Shown: piece after piece, positions 1 through 11,560 of the stretch
How positions within the stretch are numbered: the stretch's first letter is position 1
Layout: each line of letters starts with the position of its first letter
Source of the DNA: Branchiostoma floridae
Taxonomy: Eukaryota; Chordata; Leptocardii; Amphioxiformes; Branchiostomatidae
Direction of reading: 5' to 3'
DNA length: 64,000 bases
Assembly (NCBI RefSeq): GCF_000003815.2
Contig: NC_049992.1
Location: 2,931,445-2,995,444, forward strand
Translations under genes and position numbers: made by a program
Notes under the pieces: generated by a model
The model's input: only the letters and a program-made list of their open reading frames with translations
Told to the model about the DNA's origin: nothing
Databases searched by the model: none

Positions 1-123
1 CCTCCTGGTCTGTTCCTACTCGGGTCCGTAAATTTGATGTTGCTGATGATCAGGGCGAGGCCGCGCGGGTCAGAGGTCATCCTGTAATAGTCCTGATCAA
101 GCAAAAACAAAGTGTCATCAATA
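1..123 (-). CDS. Caspase-like catalytic domain, partial exon running off the left edge
   Basis: Read on the minus strand from about position 92 towards 1, the frame gives YYRMTSDPRGLALIISN and then a short linker ending RNRPGG. This is the first beta-strand of a caspase p20 domain: the Y-x-M-x-x-x-P-R-G-x-x-L-I-I-x-N signature, followed by an Arg/Gly-rich turn. The catalytic His and Cys would lie beyond the window. Two 3' splice sites fit: an AG just before position 92 after a T-rich tract, or one just before position 123, which keeps an open frame (S-IDDTLFLLDQ). The exon lies about 300 bp downstream of the Roco stop on the same strand. It may be the next gene or the 3' continuation of the Roco transcript. 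Caspases are Cys proteases of apoptosis and inflammation. Fold call good; gene assignment open. Confidence 0.7.
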
Positions 124-421
124 CTGGACCTGAACATTAGATTTAAAGTAGCTTCCGCAAAACAAACAATCAGCGACTACGAGATATATGTTAACAGTTA
201 GCCACATTAGATGTAGCTACTTACATTTTGCTGAGATGGTCTCATTTGGGTCAGGGATGTTCTACGCGTGACAACTGTGAAAAAAAAAGGACGCAATGAG
301 AAGTTCATGGAGTCCTTGTAAAGATATAAATTTTATATATAACAGTCACCCGGCCTACAGGTTCTCTACCAGCGCTGAAGTGTTATTTAGGAGGAAAAGG
401 GTTACTTTAAAACACTTCCTA

Positions 422-3400
422 TCAATAACATCTCAACATACCAGACAACCTGCTTGGTCTGTAGACTAGGTCAGCTGAAGTTGATGCAGTCCTCTTCACC
501 CTGGGACACCTGACGTCACGGCCGTCATCTGCAGTCCGGTCCCTCAGGTCGTACTGGTGCGGGTTGTCCAGTCTTGCCTTGATGCAGTGCGCACAGGTGA
601 CGTGGAGGGAGTACAGCACACCTGGCCACTCCTGCAGCAGCTGGACCAGCACCTCCAGCAGTGGGTGGACCACGCCCCACATCTCACCTGCCTGGTCAGG
701 TCTGCCTCTGGTTGCCATGGTGATGTAAGTGTCGTCTGCAACGGGTTTGGAACACACCAGTACGGGATAGTCTTGTCTGTAGGCCATGGCTCCGTCTTTC
801 CAGTCTGTTCTGTCGTTGACAAGTGGGTGGATCCCAACACTGAACCTCTGAAACAGTCCCTGGGGACAGAATCCTCTGATGTCACACATCAGCTGCAGCT
901 GTTCATCTTTCTCTGGTACGTCTTCTGCCCAGACACTCATCAACTCTTTTGGCATTTCTTTGTGAAGGTACCAAGGTACTTTGTACAGAACAGTGTGTTT
1001 AGAAGGGTCTGATGTATCTTCAGTTCTTATCTCAAAACACAGGCCGAAGTTTTGCATCAGTGCTGTAACAATGTCCAGGTGGATATCATCTGATAACAGG
1101 CATTTCATTACTTCTTCTTGAATCAGTCCGCGGTCGCAAAGATCCAATTGGAATCCATCCAACTTTGGAGAAGTAAACCTCACTAATTTCTGATTTGCTG
1201 TGGAAAAAAGAGTGTCCGTATCATGATGGAAAAGGTCTTTGAAGATTTCGATTAATGAAGGAGGATCATGGAAGACGAAGTCCTTAAGTTCCGGTATGTC
1301 CGTGTACCTGAGGATGGTTCCCACCTGCTGCAGGTAAGACAGGGCTGGCTCCAGTCTGTCTGATGAGAGTCCTGCGAGCTGTCCGATGCGTGCACAGTCA
1401 GCAGTTGTCAGACAGTGTTGTGTGGGATGTTTGATTTCCTCCAGTGCTGACGTTCCATCAGTAGCGGTCATTACAATAGATCTGTTGCTATCTCCGGACG
1501 GTTTGTCGGAAGCTGGGCGTTGAAGTAGTTGTTCAAACTCTACCCACGTTCTTGGGAGGATTCGTGTCAATGTGGGAAACAATTCCTTGTTGTTTGCTGT
1601 TTCTAACAGAAAGTCTCTGAATTTAGCCCAAGAAGGAGGTGACCTTGATACGAAGACTGGAAACTTTGGTTTAACGGACACGCAAGGGATATCATCGATA
1701 ACACGCAGTCCATGGTTCAAAAGACGTTTCGCACGTAGTAGATGCTTGTCAGTGTCTTCCACCGATTTCAAATCGCATTCCTTATACCTCATTTGCATGC
1801 TCGTCAATATTGATATTTGTTGTCTCAGTTCTTTTTCCCACATATTTCTTTGCTGTTTGACCCTTCTTTGAATGTCCTTAGTCTTTGCATTTTTTTCTAC
1901 GGGTCGACAAAGGTCCTTCTTGGTTCCAACAAGAGAGACCACGGCCCCGGGCACGCGCGCATTCAGCGTATCCAGCCAAAATCCCACAGCTTCCGTGTAA
2001 GACTGTTCACTGCAGTTGTATGTCTTAAGGTTCACTAATAACAGGTAGAAGGCATCTGGAGTAAGGAAGAACTGATGGGTGAGATGGTACACATTATGGC
2101 CACCAAAGTCGTACACTTCAAACGTGATGTTGTCATCAGGTGCCCACTGAGTTATCTCTACACAGTGTGTGCGGTCCTCTTGTCGTGTCAGCGTGGACAA
2201 ACCGCGACGTAGAGTTTGCACCAGACTTGTTTTTCCGGCCATTTTTTCTCCTAGTACTACAACTTTCAAATGGGCGGACACGTCTTCCTCTGATCGCTCG
2301 AGCTCTTCGAAGTACTGCCTGATCGTAGCGATGCCTTGTCTACAAACTTCAGCTGGTGGTTTTGAAAGTGTTCTTGTACTGATTTTCAAATGGGATATGT
2401 TAGTGAGATGAACGATTTCTGCGGGCAAGGTTTGCAGTGGGTTATCCGATACGTTCAACCGTTCTAACTGTGTCAATTTCCCTATTTCAGGTGGAAGTGT
2501 TGTCAGCTCACAGCTAGATAGATCCAAGTTTTGAATATTATTGAGTTGTCCAATCTGAGCTGGTAGCGCCTGAAGTGGGTTAGAGCTCAGGTTCAGCCAT
2601 TTTAGTTGTTCCAATCTGCCCACTTCAGGTGGGAGTGTGCGCAGCTTGCATTCAGACATATCCAAGTGTGTGACGTTAGCGAGCTGTCCAACTTCCGGGG
2701 GTAACGTCTTTAGTGGGTTAGAGCTCAAGTGTAGCCATTCTAACTGTGTCAGTTTCCCCACTTCAGGTGGGATTGAGTGCAGCTTGCATTCGGACATATC
2801 CAAGTGTTTGACGTTAGTGAGCTGTCCGACTTCAGCTAGTAACACCTGCAGTGGGTTAAAGCTCAGGTCCAGCCATTCTATTTGTGTCAATTTCCCCAAT
2901 TCACGCGGTAGCGTGTGCAGCTTGCAGTGGGACAGATCCAGATGCCTAATACTGCTGAGCTGTCCAAGATTTGGTGGTAATATCTGTAGTGGGTTATAAC
3001 TCAGGTCAAGCCATCTTAAATGTGCCAGTCTGCCGATTTCAGGTGGGAGTGTTGTCAACTGACATTGGGAGAGATTGAAGCTTTCTATGTTAATTATGTG
3101 TTGTACGTCTGTCGTTAACATCTGTAACGGATTACGGATCATGACCAGGCATTCTAACTGAGTGAGTGCCCCAACTTCCCGTGGGAGTAAGGTCAGTTGG
3201 CAATAAGACATATCCAAGTGTTTCAAGCAGGTCAGCTGTCGGATGTCCGCAGGAAGCGTCTGTAGTGGGTTTTGACTCAGTTCCAGCCATTCTAACTGTG
3301 TCAGTCTCCCCACTTCAGGTGGGAGTGTGCGCAGTTTGCACAAGGACAGATCAAAGTGTTTAATGTTTGTTAGCTGTCCAATTTCTGAGGGCAACGTTTG

Positions 3401-4264
3401 TAGGTTATTAGAGCTTAGACCCAGCCATTGTAACTGTGTAAGTCTCCCCACTTCAGGCGGGAGCGTGTGCATATTGCAAGAATGCAGATACAAGTGTTTG
3501 ACGTTGGTGAGGTATCTAACTTCTCCGGGTAACGTCTGCAGTTGATTACCGCAAAGATCAAGCCATTCTAACTGTGTTAGATTCCCTATCTCAGGTGGAA
3601 GTATGCGCAATTTGCAGTAGGACAGATTCAAGTGTTTGATGTTAGTGAGCTGTCCAACGCCTGCGGGTAACATCTGAATCGGGTTGAAGCGCACGTCCAG
3701 CCATCTTAATTGTATCAGTCTCCAAATTTCAAGTGGTAGCGTATGCAGATTGCACTTGGACAGGTTCAAGTGTTCCATGTTGCTGAGCAGTCCAATTTCC
3801 GCATTCAAAACGTTAAGTGTATTGCTGCCCAATTCCAGTGTATGTAAATGTGTCAGTCTCCATACTACCGTAGGAACTGTGACCATGTTTGTCTTATTTA
3901 GTTTCAGTACCCGGATGTTGGTGAGACCGGACATCTCGTCCGGCAGGATGATGTTTTCGTTGTTACTGAGGATCAGTGTTTGTAACTGCGGAAGTTTCAT
4001 CACGACAGCAGGAACTGTGGTAAGGTTACAGTCATTTAAGTTTAAAACTTTCAAGTTCTGAAGCTTTGTTAGCTCATTGGGGAGCTTTATGCCCTTCTTT
4101 CCTGTCAGATCCAAAGCTTCCAACTCTTCTATACCATAAAGTTCCTCGGGCAATTGCTCTACGTAATGGCCAGAAAAATCAAGTGTCAAGAGAGTCACCC
4201 GTTCCTCACTTATTGCCCACTCCTTAGAATCTAACATTTGTCGAAGGCTTGATCCCGTAGTCAT
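422..4264 (-). CDS. LRR-Roc-COR (Roco family) GTPase, no kinase domain
   Basis: One uninterrupted frame of 1280 codons. Residues 25-640 are about 26 leucine-rich repeats of 23 residues. A Roc GTPase domain follows: P-loop GEKMAGKTS at 672-680, switch II DFGGH at 719-723, and TKKD (guanine specificity) at 781-784. Residues ~870-1200 have the spacing and character of a COR dimerisation region. There is no kinase or WD40 domain, so it resembles MFHAS1-type Roco proteins rather than LRRK. Roco proteins act as dimeric GTP switches in signalling, with the LRRs as the likely ligand- or partner-binding surface. The start ATG at 4264 precedes the first LRR without a signal peptide, so a cytoplasmic protein is expected. 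The last ~30 residues look non-conserved, and good splice donors lie inside them (after 509 and 449), so the true C-terminus may be spliced to another exon. Confidence 0.9.
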   Translation of the reverse strand: MTTGSSLRQMLDSKEWAISEERVTLLTLDFSGHYVEQLPEELYGIEELEALDLTGKKGIKLPNELTKLQNLKVLNLNDCNLTTVPAVVMKLPQLQTLILSNNENIILPDEMSGLTNIRVLKLNKTNMVTVPTVVWRLTHLHTLELGSNTLNVLNAEIGLLSNMEHLNLSKCNLHTLPLEIWRLIQLRWLDVRFNPIQMLPAGVGQLTNIKHLNLSYCKLRILPPEIGNLTQLEWLDLCGNQLQTLPGEVRYLTNVKHLYLHSCNMHTLPPEVGRLTQLQWLGLSSNNLQTLPSEIGQLTNIKHFDLSLCKLRTLPPEVGRLTQLEWLELSQNPLQTLPADIRQLTCLKHLDMSYCQLTLLPREVGALTQLECLVMIRNPLQMLTTDVQHIINIESFNLSQCQLTTLPPEIGRLAHLRWLDLSYNPLQILPPNLGQLSSIRHLDLSHCKLHTLPRELGKLTQIEWLDLSFNPLQVLLAEVGQLTNVKHLDMSECKLHSIPPEVGKLTQLEWLHLSSNPLKTLPPEVGQLANVTHLDMSECKLRTLPPEVGRLEQLKWLNLSSNPLQALPAQIGQLNNIQNLDLSSCELTTLPPEIGKLTQLERLNVSDNPLQTLPAEIVHLTNISHLKISTRTLSKPPAEVCRQGIATIRQYFEELERSEEDVSAHLKVVVLGEKMAGKTSLVQTLRRGLSTLTRQEDRTHCVEITQWAPDDNITFEVYDFGGHNVYHLTHQFFLTPDAFYLLLVNLKTYNCSEQSYTEAVGFWLDTLNARVPGAVVSLVGTKKDLCRPVEKNAKTKDIQRRVKQQRNMWEKELRQQISILTSMQMRYKECDLKSVEDTDKHLLRAKRLLNHGLRVIDDIPCVSVKPKFPVFVSRSPPSWAKFRDFLLETANNKELFPTLTRILPRTWVEFEQLLQRPASDKPSGDSNRSIVMTATDGTSALEEIKHPTQHCLTTADCARIGQLAGLSSDRLEPALSYLQQVGTILRYTDIPELKDFVFHDPPSLIEIFKDLFHHDTDTLFSTANQKLVRFTSPKLDGFQLDLCDRGLIQEEVMKCLLSDDIHLDIVTALMQNFGLCFEIRTEDTSDPSKHTVLYKVPWYLHKEMPKELMSVWAEDVPEKDEQLQLMCDIRGFCPQGLFQRFSVGIHPLVNDRTDWKDGAMAYRQDYPVLVCSKPVADDTYITMATRGRPDQAGEMWGVVHPLLEVLVQLLQEWPGVLYSLHVTCAHCIKARLDNPHQYDLRDRTADDGRDVRCPRVKRTASTSADLVYRPSRLSGMLRCY
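2374..3756 (-). repeat. Tandem 138-bp (two-LRR) coding repeat inside the Roco gene
   Basis: Protein residues ~170-630 alternate strictly between two LRR types: one carrying LTQLEWLxLSxNPLQTLP and one carrying LTNVKHLDLSxCKLxTLP. The NPLQ-type motif recurs at residues ~194, 240, 286, 332, 378, 424, 470, 516, 562 and 608, exactly 46 residues apart. The array therefore grew by duplicating a two-repeat unit of 138 bp, about ten times, rather than single LRRs. The DNA shows the same near-repeats on the plus strand. Confidence 0.85.
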
Positions 4265-4826
4265 GATGATTATATGAGTTGGGCAATCTGGAATGAAAGA
4301 TTATTCTGTTACTAGGTGTAATTATCTAAGATATGTTGAATAATAAGTTTTGCTCCTACTACATCTTTTTAGTTTAGTTTCTGTTTGACATCCCGTTAGT
4401 CTCGGAGTTGTTGCTATGTATCTATGGGTCTTTAAAATTCAAATGAGCAAAGACTTCCTCAGTGTCTTTTGCTTGAATATTAAACCAGTTACTATGCAGT
4501 CCGTCTGGTTGTGTACAGATCTGTCAGTCACTAGTTGCTATGACATCAGCTCTAATCGGCAAAAGTGGAACATCTTATTGTCAAACAGCTATTGCTCAAC
4601 CGTACCACCATAACCTGTTCATCCATCATTTACACTCCAAATATTTCCCTATATGATCTACTGAGGCTCATTAATAGTTCGCTTGTGACATTGAACCGGC
4701 ACGGACACCTCGATTTAGGTCTGATGGAAATGCCAGACAGATGTGCTCAGATCAACCTTCCCCACATGTTATACCATTTTACACTTTGGCTACATGATTT
4801 ATGTACATTTAATTATAAAAGATACT

Positions 4827-4945
4827 CTAGATAACATAAGATTTTATTTATGTAACAAAATAACAGTAATATAGCAAATAAACGTGAAAAAATATTGTTA
4901 GAACCAAAATAAGCGACTTTCGTCAAAAATGCTTACGAAAAAAGG
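4827..4945 (+). repeat. Fragment related to the interior of the piggyBac-type element at 49244-50188
   Basis: The stretch from 'ataagattttatttatgtaa' through the text ending near 'attgttagaacc' matches 49895-49992 almost word for word, in the same orientation. No terminal repeats are visible here, so it is a broken copy of the same family. Confidence 0.65.
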
Positions 4946-5867
4946 GTTAACATTTCCACAGTCCCACATGAAAATACAATACAACTATCTGTATCTATAT
5001 AGCGGTATACGCCTGTATGGCGCATAGATCCCTTGGTACTATACGCGTGAATTTCTTTGTCGAATTTCTGAAAATTCACTTTAAATTTTGTTCTTTGGTA
5101 CATACATTTGAAAGGAAATTATACGTGAATTGAACTTCTACCACATGACATGCACATGATCTTAATAGAATCAAAGTATGAAGTCTGCTTTCTTGATATT
5201 CTGATATGAACATGGGAATACGTCATCACCTGAAAGCGACTGACAGTATTCAGTAGACACTGAGCTGTAGCAGAATTCAGTAGCTGACTGAAAATCCTTA
5301 TAAGTCAAAGGCCAGTAATTTCCTTCAAGAGCAATAACGTGCCACCGGGTAACATTGAGAAAAATGGCCAGTACTTTATACGAGATTGTTGCCATGGTGA
5401 AGAAGCAACTGCTTGCGCACCTGTCACTCAAATTTGATAAAACATCCAAGTGGGTATGAATACCCACATTATCTGACCAATTAGTATAAAGAAATGCCCA
5501 AATAAATGGACAAATATTCACGAGTCACGTAGCAACTATCTGGTACAGTGACGTCATCGAATGAGCGATGTAAGAAAGGCACCGATGCCGCCAAGTCAAA
5601 TGTGCTACAAAAAGTCATCACTGGGAACTGACCATACAGCCCGACTAATCTTGAGTGGAAAGCTTGTAATAGATTATTAAGCAAATATTATAGGGTCTAA
5701 CGTTTAAATGTCAAGTTGAGCAAACAATGATTTTTGTGGACAAAGTAGTTGCTAGATTCGTTTATGGACCTTGTAACTTTTCTCTTTACGTCCTAGGATA
5801 TTGTGGCGTATTGTTATTTGCAACTTGCACATTGATACGAACGCACGTCTCTATTTATATCATTATC

Positions 5868-6030
5868 GGCATCGTGAGAAAAGCTATTGCTTGCACACCC
5901 GTCACTATAAAAATTGATAAGATATCCAGGTGTCTAAAACGACAAAATACCTTGCGGGCTTCAAACCTCAAACATCACAAGACTGTAAATAGTCTGAACA
6001 GAGGCAATCAGCCCTTCCAAGTCCACATTG
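5868..6030. repeat. Dispersed repeat, copy 1 (copy 2 at 11375-11560)
   Basis: Shares the run cttcaaacctcaaacatcac and flanking text with 11460-11520, in the same orientation; a weaker third relative lies at 5390-5460. A neighbouring piece at 5528-5560 (agcaactatctggtacagtg) also recurs at 10552-10580. Origin unknown; it behaves like remains of an old transposable element. Confidence 0.55.
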
Positions 6031-7491
6031 TTATGTATGTATATCGATAGCTTTAAAATTTTGTCTATCAAAGACCAAAATACTTTCAGATAGCCTTCAT
6101 TACCTCTTAACTAATCACGCATTATGCATGCTGCAATTGATGACGAGCCAAATCTTCCCCCTCACCACTGAAATAAGTCCGAACTTCTACATGTAGTCAT
6201 CGGGAAACCTTTACGGCTCATTAACGTTTCTTTTCATTGATGACTTACTATAAGTCTGCTATGGCATGAACCTGGCATGAATAGTATAGAAACAACATGA
6301 AGTTCGTAAGGTTAGGACTAGTTCTGACATTTCTCCTGGGTACTGGGTAACTCATAGCAAATCAATAAAAAAAAGTTACTCAAATATATCTACATCTGAA
6401 TTGTAAATAATCACCATTATCATACAGCCAGGGGAAGTGGACCAATCAGAAGGCCCCATTTCATGTTCGTTATGACGCCGTAACAGATGGAAAATCATTA
6501 GAAGCCGTGCATTAATAGTTTCATTAATGCACATGTGCATTCATGACTTTTGAAAGTTTGAACCAATCAGAAGAATAGGCAGAGAGGGACAAGGGACATT
6601 GCAGGGGGTGGTGGCTCCTTCTGTTAACATCGATAGCGCGTTTCTTCCTTCAACGAAAAACTTTACCGTCTTTAAATAACACAAATAAACGTAAAATATA
6701 TGAAAAGATAAAAATTATTTCAACTGAAGTCTTACAAAAACAGAACGACCGAAAACTGAATGTTTCACAATCCGCCCCACTCCAAGTGGAACAATCCAGA
6801 GTGACAACCTAATTTTTCAAGCTTCGCCCTCCATCTTACAACTCCGTACGGAAATTCTGCAGCATTTTTACAACTAAAAATCTCAGAGACAGATTTAGAG
6901 TCATTGTTCGAGTCACGGGAATCTTAGGGTGACACACAGGAACCAGCGGAAGTTGAATACCAGCAGAAAACCCGTGGCGGCAAAGAAAAACAGAAATCGA
7001 TCCCAACAAGGTTACCATGAGGATGCCTTTGTTATTTGTATTACAGCGCATCGGCTTTGCTGCTTAGCTGCATTAGTGGTTCGTTTGTTTCTAGAAACAC
7101 TATACAATAATTCTTTAACTTGTTGAATTATTGTTTTATTTTCGTAAAGCCTTGCGACAGAAATACAGTTGAGATATGTACATACACAGTTCAAATTCAC
7201 TCGACAAATGAAGCATTCCGTTATTATAAAAATAACACAGACGTCAGAGTTTGTCTTTGATCTGAGAAGTCAAGTTGTTACCTACAATTCTCATGGACCT
7301 GTACGACATAGTGGAACATGTATGATTGTTTGTTTGTTTGAACCTTTATTTATTCATGAAAGCTCAAATCGGCCTGCAGGCCGCTTTTCATTGAGGTCAT
7401 GAGGGAATGAAATATTATTGAATAAAGGAATTTGTCTCTTTTGCAGTATGGGTCAGTTTGGATGGACCAGGATGGGCTATATGATAATAGC

Positions 7492-7592
7492 GTTAATGAT
7501 CCGCCTGTTCCACGGTGTATATGGTGTCATAACGCCTGGTCTTTGCTATAACCACCGAATAAAACCACCGAGTGAGCAGGCGGATCATTAAC
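7492..7592. mobile_element. Short inverted-repeat element (about 100 bp MITE)
   Basis: The ends are perfect inverted copies of gttaatgatccgcctg (7492-7507 and 7577-7592), enclosing about 70 bp without coding capacity. The size and structure fit a MITE or a foldback remnant. Confidence 0.6.
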
Positions 7593-7630
7593 CCTTGATT
7601 ATTCACTAGTAGTAATTGGAACGCAAATAC

Positions 7631-8718
7631 TAACGGGAGGGGGCCATACTTCGACAGGGGGTCCTAACTTCGACAGGTTTTAAAAATCATTGTTGCGGAG
7701 AAATGCATAGATGCCTGCACGTAAGAAGTACAACTAGCTGTAGCCTAAACCTTGTTGTAAATAACTACAAAGTCGGGGTATGTGTCGAAGTTAGTAAGCC
7801 CCACAGATAACGATTGAAAAACTTGCACAAGTTTGACGCCTTCCGTGCAAGTTGACGAGCGAACGTATGGAGACCATGGCCCGGGAAACTCTTGAATTAT
7901 TCTTCGTAAAATACGACATGTGAAAAAATACCACCACACATAGAAATGATGTTTATTAGACTTCCAAAAAATAATACCTGTGTTCTGTCTTGCCTTTAAA
8001 CTGGGTTGGATAAACGGAGCTAAATGATGCCACAATGTTCACCCAGTCGGGGCCCCGCCATTTTACTATCACGCACGCCGGCGGGCGAGCGATGCTCAAC
8101 ACGATAAACTTAGTCAACCCGTCCGTAGAGCGGACAAACATTCAAGAAAAATCGATCCCTACCGACTAAAAAATCCTGTAGCCATTGCTGCTGCCAGAAG
8201 ACAGGATGAAAGGCAATCAAGGAAGCCGAAAAGCGAAAAATAAACTATGCTATCACAGTCCGACTGCACCGCCGTTTTGCGGCAAGTTGGTCTCACCATG
8301 AGAGGTAAACGTTTTAACGCACCGTATTTGAATAAGTCGCGTTATACAAAATATGACCCATATTTGGTACAAATAAATAGTAATGAAAACTTTTAGTGCT
8401 ATTCTATTTGCATAAGATGTTTAAAAATGTACGGCGATTGTCTGGTTGTTACTATGTCGGAGTTTGGACCCCTTTTTTGTGTTGGAACGTTCTGCTAGGA
8501 CGCAAGCCGAAAACCTGCCGTAAGTTTCGTGCGCTGTCAAAGTACAGTGCGGAACGCTACCGTTAAATGAAATATATATCTGTAAAGCTTTAATTACAGT
8601 TCTATGGATGTATACAAGATCTTAACTTGTTTTTGATGAGTTCACTGTAAAATATACAATAACAAAAGCCATGCGCATCCACCTAGAACGGCTGTCGAAG
8701 TATGGCCCCCTCCCGTTA
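7631..8718. mobile_element. Non-autonomous DNA transposon, 1.09 kb, with 25-bp terminal inverted repeats
   Basis: Left end 7631-7656 and right end 8694-8718 are near-perfect inverted copies containing gggagggggccatacttcg. The motif cttcgaca recurs just inside the left end and again near 7781-7790 in inverted form, as subterminal repeats do. The outermost TA on both sides could be a target-site duplication, which would suggest a Tc1/mariner-type element. No transposase frame is visible. Confidence 0.65.
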
Positions 8719-9454
8719 CATGTACTTGTTCCCTCATCTTTCAACAATTGAGTTAACCAAATAACTTATATGTAAAGTTAGCGAGTGTACATTCAAGCCG
8801 ATAATAATGTATAGTGTAACTAAACACATGGCAATGATGCTATAATGGACCCTTCCGGTCGAGCGCCATATCGAACAAATAGAACCCCCTGTTCTATTTC
8901 GAATACTCGGTCAACAAGATTGGCAATAAAAACATTATTGCAATGGCGACGATTGTCATTTACAGGAGGTGAACATAAGACAAACGAAACCTGAAAAATA
9001 ATTGACTGGGTGTTCCTGATAATGAAAGTCTTTTGTTTTCACTGTCAACAGGATATTCCTGTCATGTAGATATTTTTCCTACGGGTTCCGAGACAACTAA
9101 TTGAAGAGGGGTATGAAGGGTATAGAGCAGTCTATATACAAGTACAAACTTGACGTAGTTATGATCCCTTCCTACAAATAAGGACATTAAATGTTATACT
9201 TCTGACGGAACAGCATTTAAAAACATTGTAACAGCCACACACTGTTTTAGAAAACAGGTACACATAAGGAATTCTCTGAGGATTGTAACCATAGAGATAG
9301 CAATCTTCTTTGGTTACAAACCGTCAGCTAGTCTGGACTAACTAGCTCTTGAGTGATGTCTACCTCTTTGTCTTGTTACCAACTTTCTGCAGTGGTCTTT
9401 CTGTAATGACTTTATTTATGTGACTGCGCGCCCCTCCTTTTGACTGACACAACA

Positions 9455-9850
9455 CTATGTTTGTCTTTCTGAGTTAGAAGAAAATGTGTGTTTTTCTATA
9501 AATCTCAAAGAAATGTGATGAATTGTGCAAATTCTACCTTTATACAACTTATCAAATGCTCCATCTGGACAACACCTGTGGCTGACTGTCCATCTAGGAC
9601 AAATGCCCGGGGAGCTTGCATGACCCAAATTCCCGCCATTGAAATTCCTCTGGACTAACTTCTCACATTGCAAACATGCCTGTGGCCTGGCATTCCTGTG
9701 GAAATATGCCTGTGCAATTCCTAAAATTTTTGCAGATTGAACACAATAATATACCATTTGGCTTGCCCCTGAGGCGTCTCCAAAAACATCCCTAGTGGGA
9801 CAGGAATGACCAAAGAAAAATTGTTTGTTCCTGAGTATGATGCACATGTA
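9455..9850 (-). repeat. Dispersed repeat with a spurious open frame; related copy at 30950-31165
   Basis: A 130-codon minus-strand frame here contains GDASGAS; a frame at 30980-31204 contains the same motif and the surrounding DNA is alignable (cttgcccctgaggcgtc against ctcgcccctgaggcgtc). A duplicated non-gene sequence explains both frames better than a conserved protein. Family unknown. Confidence 0.5.
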
Positions 9851-11374
9851 GAGCAGTGTGCGTAGAAGAGACGGGACTCAGCACTAGCGGACTTTGTAAT
9901 AGGGTCTTATATTTGGCATGTGGTACAAGTTCCCTCTCCGTGAGTGACCGAGCTGCTTTCTTTTTAATTTGTAATTCTCCTGAGCATGTATGCAACAAAC
10001 GCGGTAGAAAACCTGTCACAGATATACGTACCCAGCTTTACAACTGGATCGACCGCATGTCAGAAACCGGCCACTCTTGCCCATCAACAAGGTAATATTA
10101 TGGAGCGCCTTCCGCTTCCGCTTTGACTAACATAATATAGCCCTTACCACAGCTATATCTGCCCTCTACTCAAACGACTGTACCCAGTGGATGTAGCCTT
10201 ACACAAAGAATGCATAGCATTTTTCTTTCGCCTGTTCTGAGAGGATTTCAGGGCCCCAAAAGCTCAACCGACGTCATACGGTATCCTCAGCTTATAGCGG
10301 CGGCGGCGGCCATGTTTTTGCAACTCGCGCCGTTTTAGACCGAGGTTTTGAAATATAACCCGAGATCAAACAGGGGGCGGGGCTTATGGTGTTCGGCTGG
10401 AAGGGTCCATTGGAATAATGTCCCAAGCATCATTGAGGCATGAGAGTGCTACTGGCTCTCCAACAACTCAATAAAGCACCCATGGTCTGACCAATCGGTG
10501 TGGACGAATGGCTCATTAGCTCAAATGCAAATAACGATAAGAGACCATAGCAACTATCTGCTACACTGACGTAATGAGAATGACGTTAAAACAAATATAT
10601 ACGACAAAACCACGCATGAAAGCCATCGTTACAACAGGCGCAAGTGCGTTGCAAATGAAGACATAAACTGGAAACTGAACTTGACTTATCTGGGTTAGGA
10701 AAACTGCCAATAAAAGACTACCAGCATATGACATGGTTGCAAAGCCTGAACTTTAAATTCAACATGTACGTAAGTCGTTGAACAAACAAAATAACAAGAC
10801 TTCTGATCAAATAGGCAGAGTACCCATACACGCGTGGTGTGATATAATGAAAATTTGCATACCAGACAACGACTTTTCGTTGACAAGATAACTAGTTTAT
10901 ACAACATTATCGCCTCTCTCTGTGCGTCCTAAGACAATACACATTGCTATAGTACACGATACGATACTAGAGTATTAAACAGGACATGCAGTATCACTGC
11001 TTACCTTCAGTGCGATGCAGTCAGAAGGATGTGAGAACTTGAGGTCAGCTTTGCAAAGTTTACAGTCTCTCTCGGTACGGTGTCTCTTCAACTAGTAAAC
11101 TTCTCCTTATCGGGTGGTAGTTAGTCCTGTCAAAAAGGTCCCGTTATTCTCTTGCCGTTTCCGCAGAATAAATCCAGTATAATTGATCGAAGAAGGGAAT
11201 TCTATGAGTGCGCGAACCCACTTGAATTTCCCGTCAGTTAACACCAGAAAAAATCCATGAGAAAGTGCACTACAGCACGTCCCTGTAAAGCCAGCCGGCC
11301 CGGGGCCGGAGCCCCGCCGAACTGCCCACAGCGGCAGGACTCAGCTATGTCACCTGCCTGTCACATGAGGCTGT

Positions 11375-11560
11375 TGCCATGGTGAGCAAACCTGTTTTTA
11401 TAATACCTGTCACTCAAAATGCTGATAAGGCGTCAAGGTGGGCCGACTTGTTTGCTCCAAACGGCAAAAATAACTTGTGGACTTCAAACCTCAAACATCA
11501 CAAGACTGTCGGTAGTCTGTACAGAGTTCAAGGCAAATGCTCTAAAACTTCACCTTGTGA
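11375..11560. repeat. Dispersed repeat, copy 2 (copy 1 at 5868-6030)
   Basis: Same family as the copy at 5868-6030, with the shared stretch near 11468-11510. A short open frame crosses it but carries no known domain. Confidence 0.55.

Noticed and set aside
544..1012. Open frames on either strand overlapping the 3' part of the Roco gene
   Set aside because: They are shadows of the Roco frame without domains of their own.
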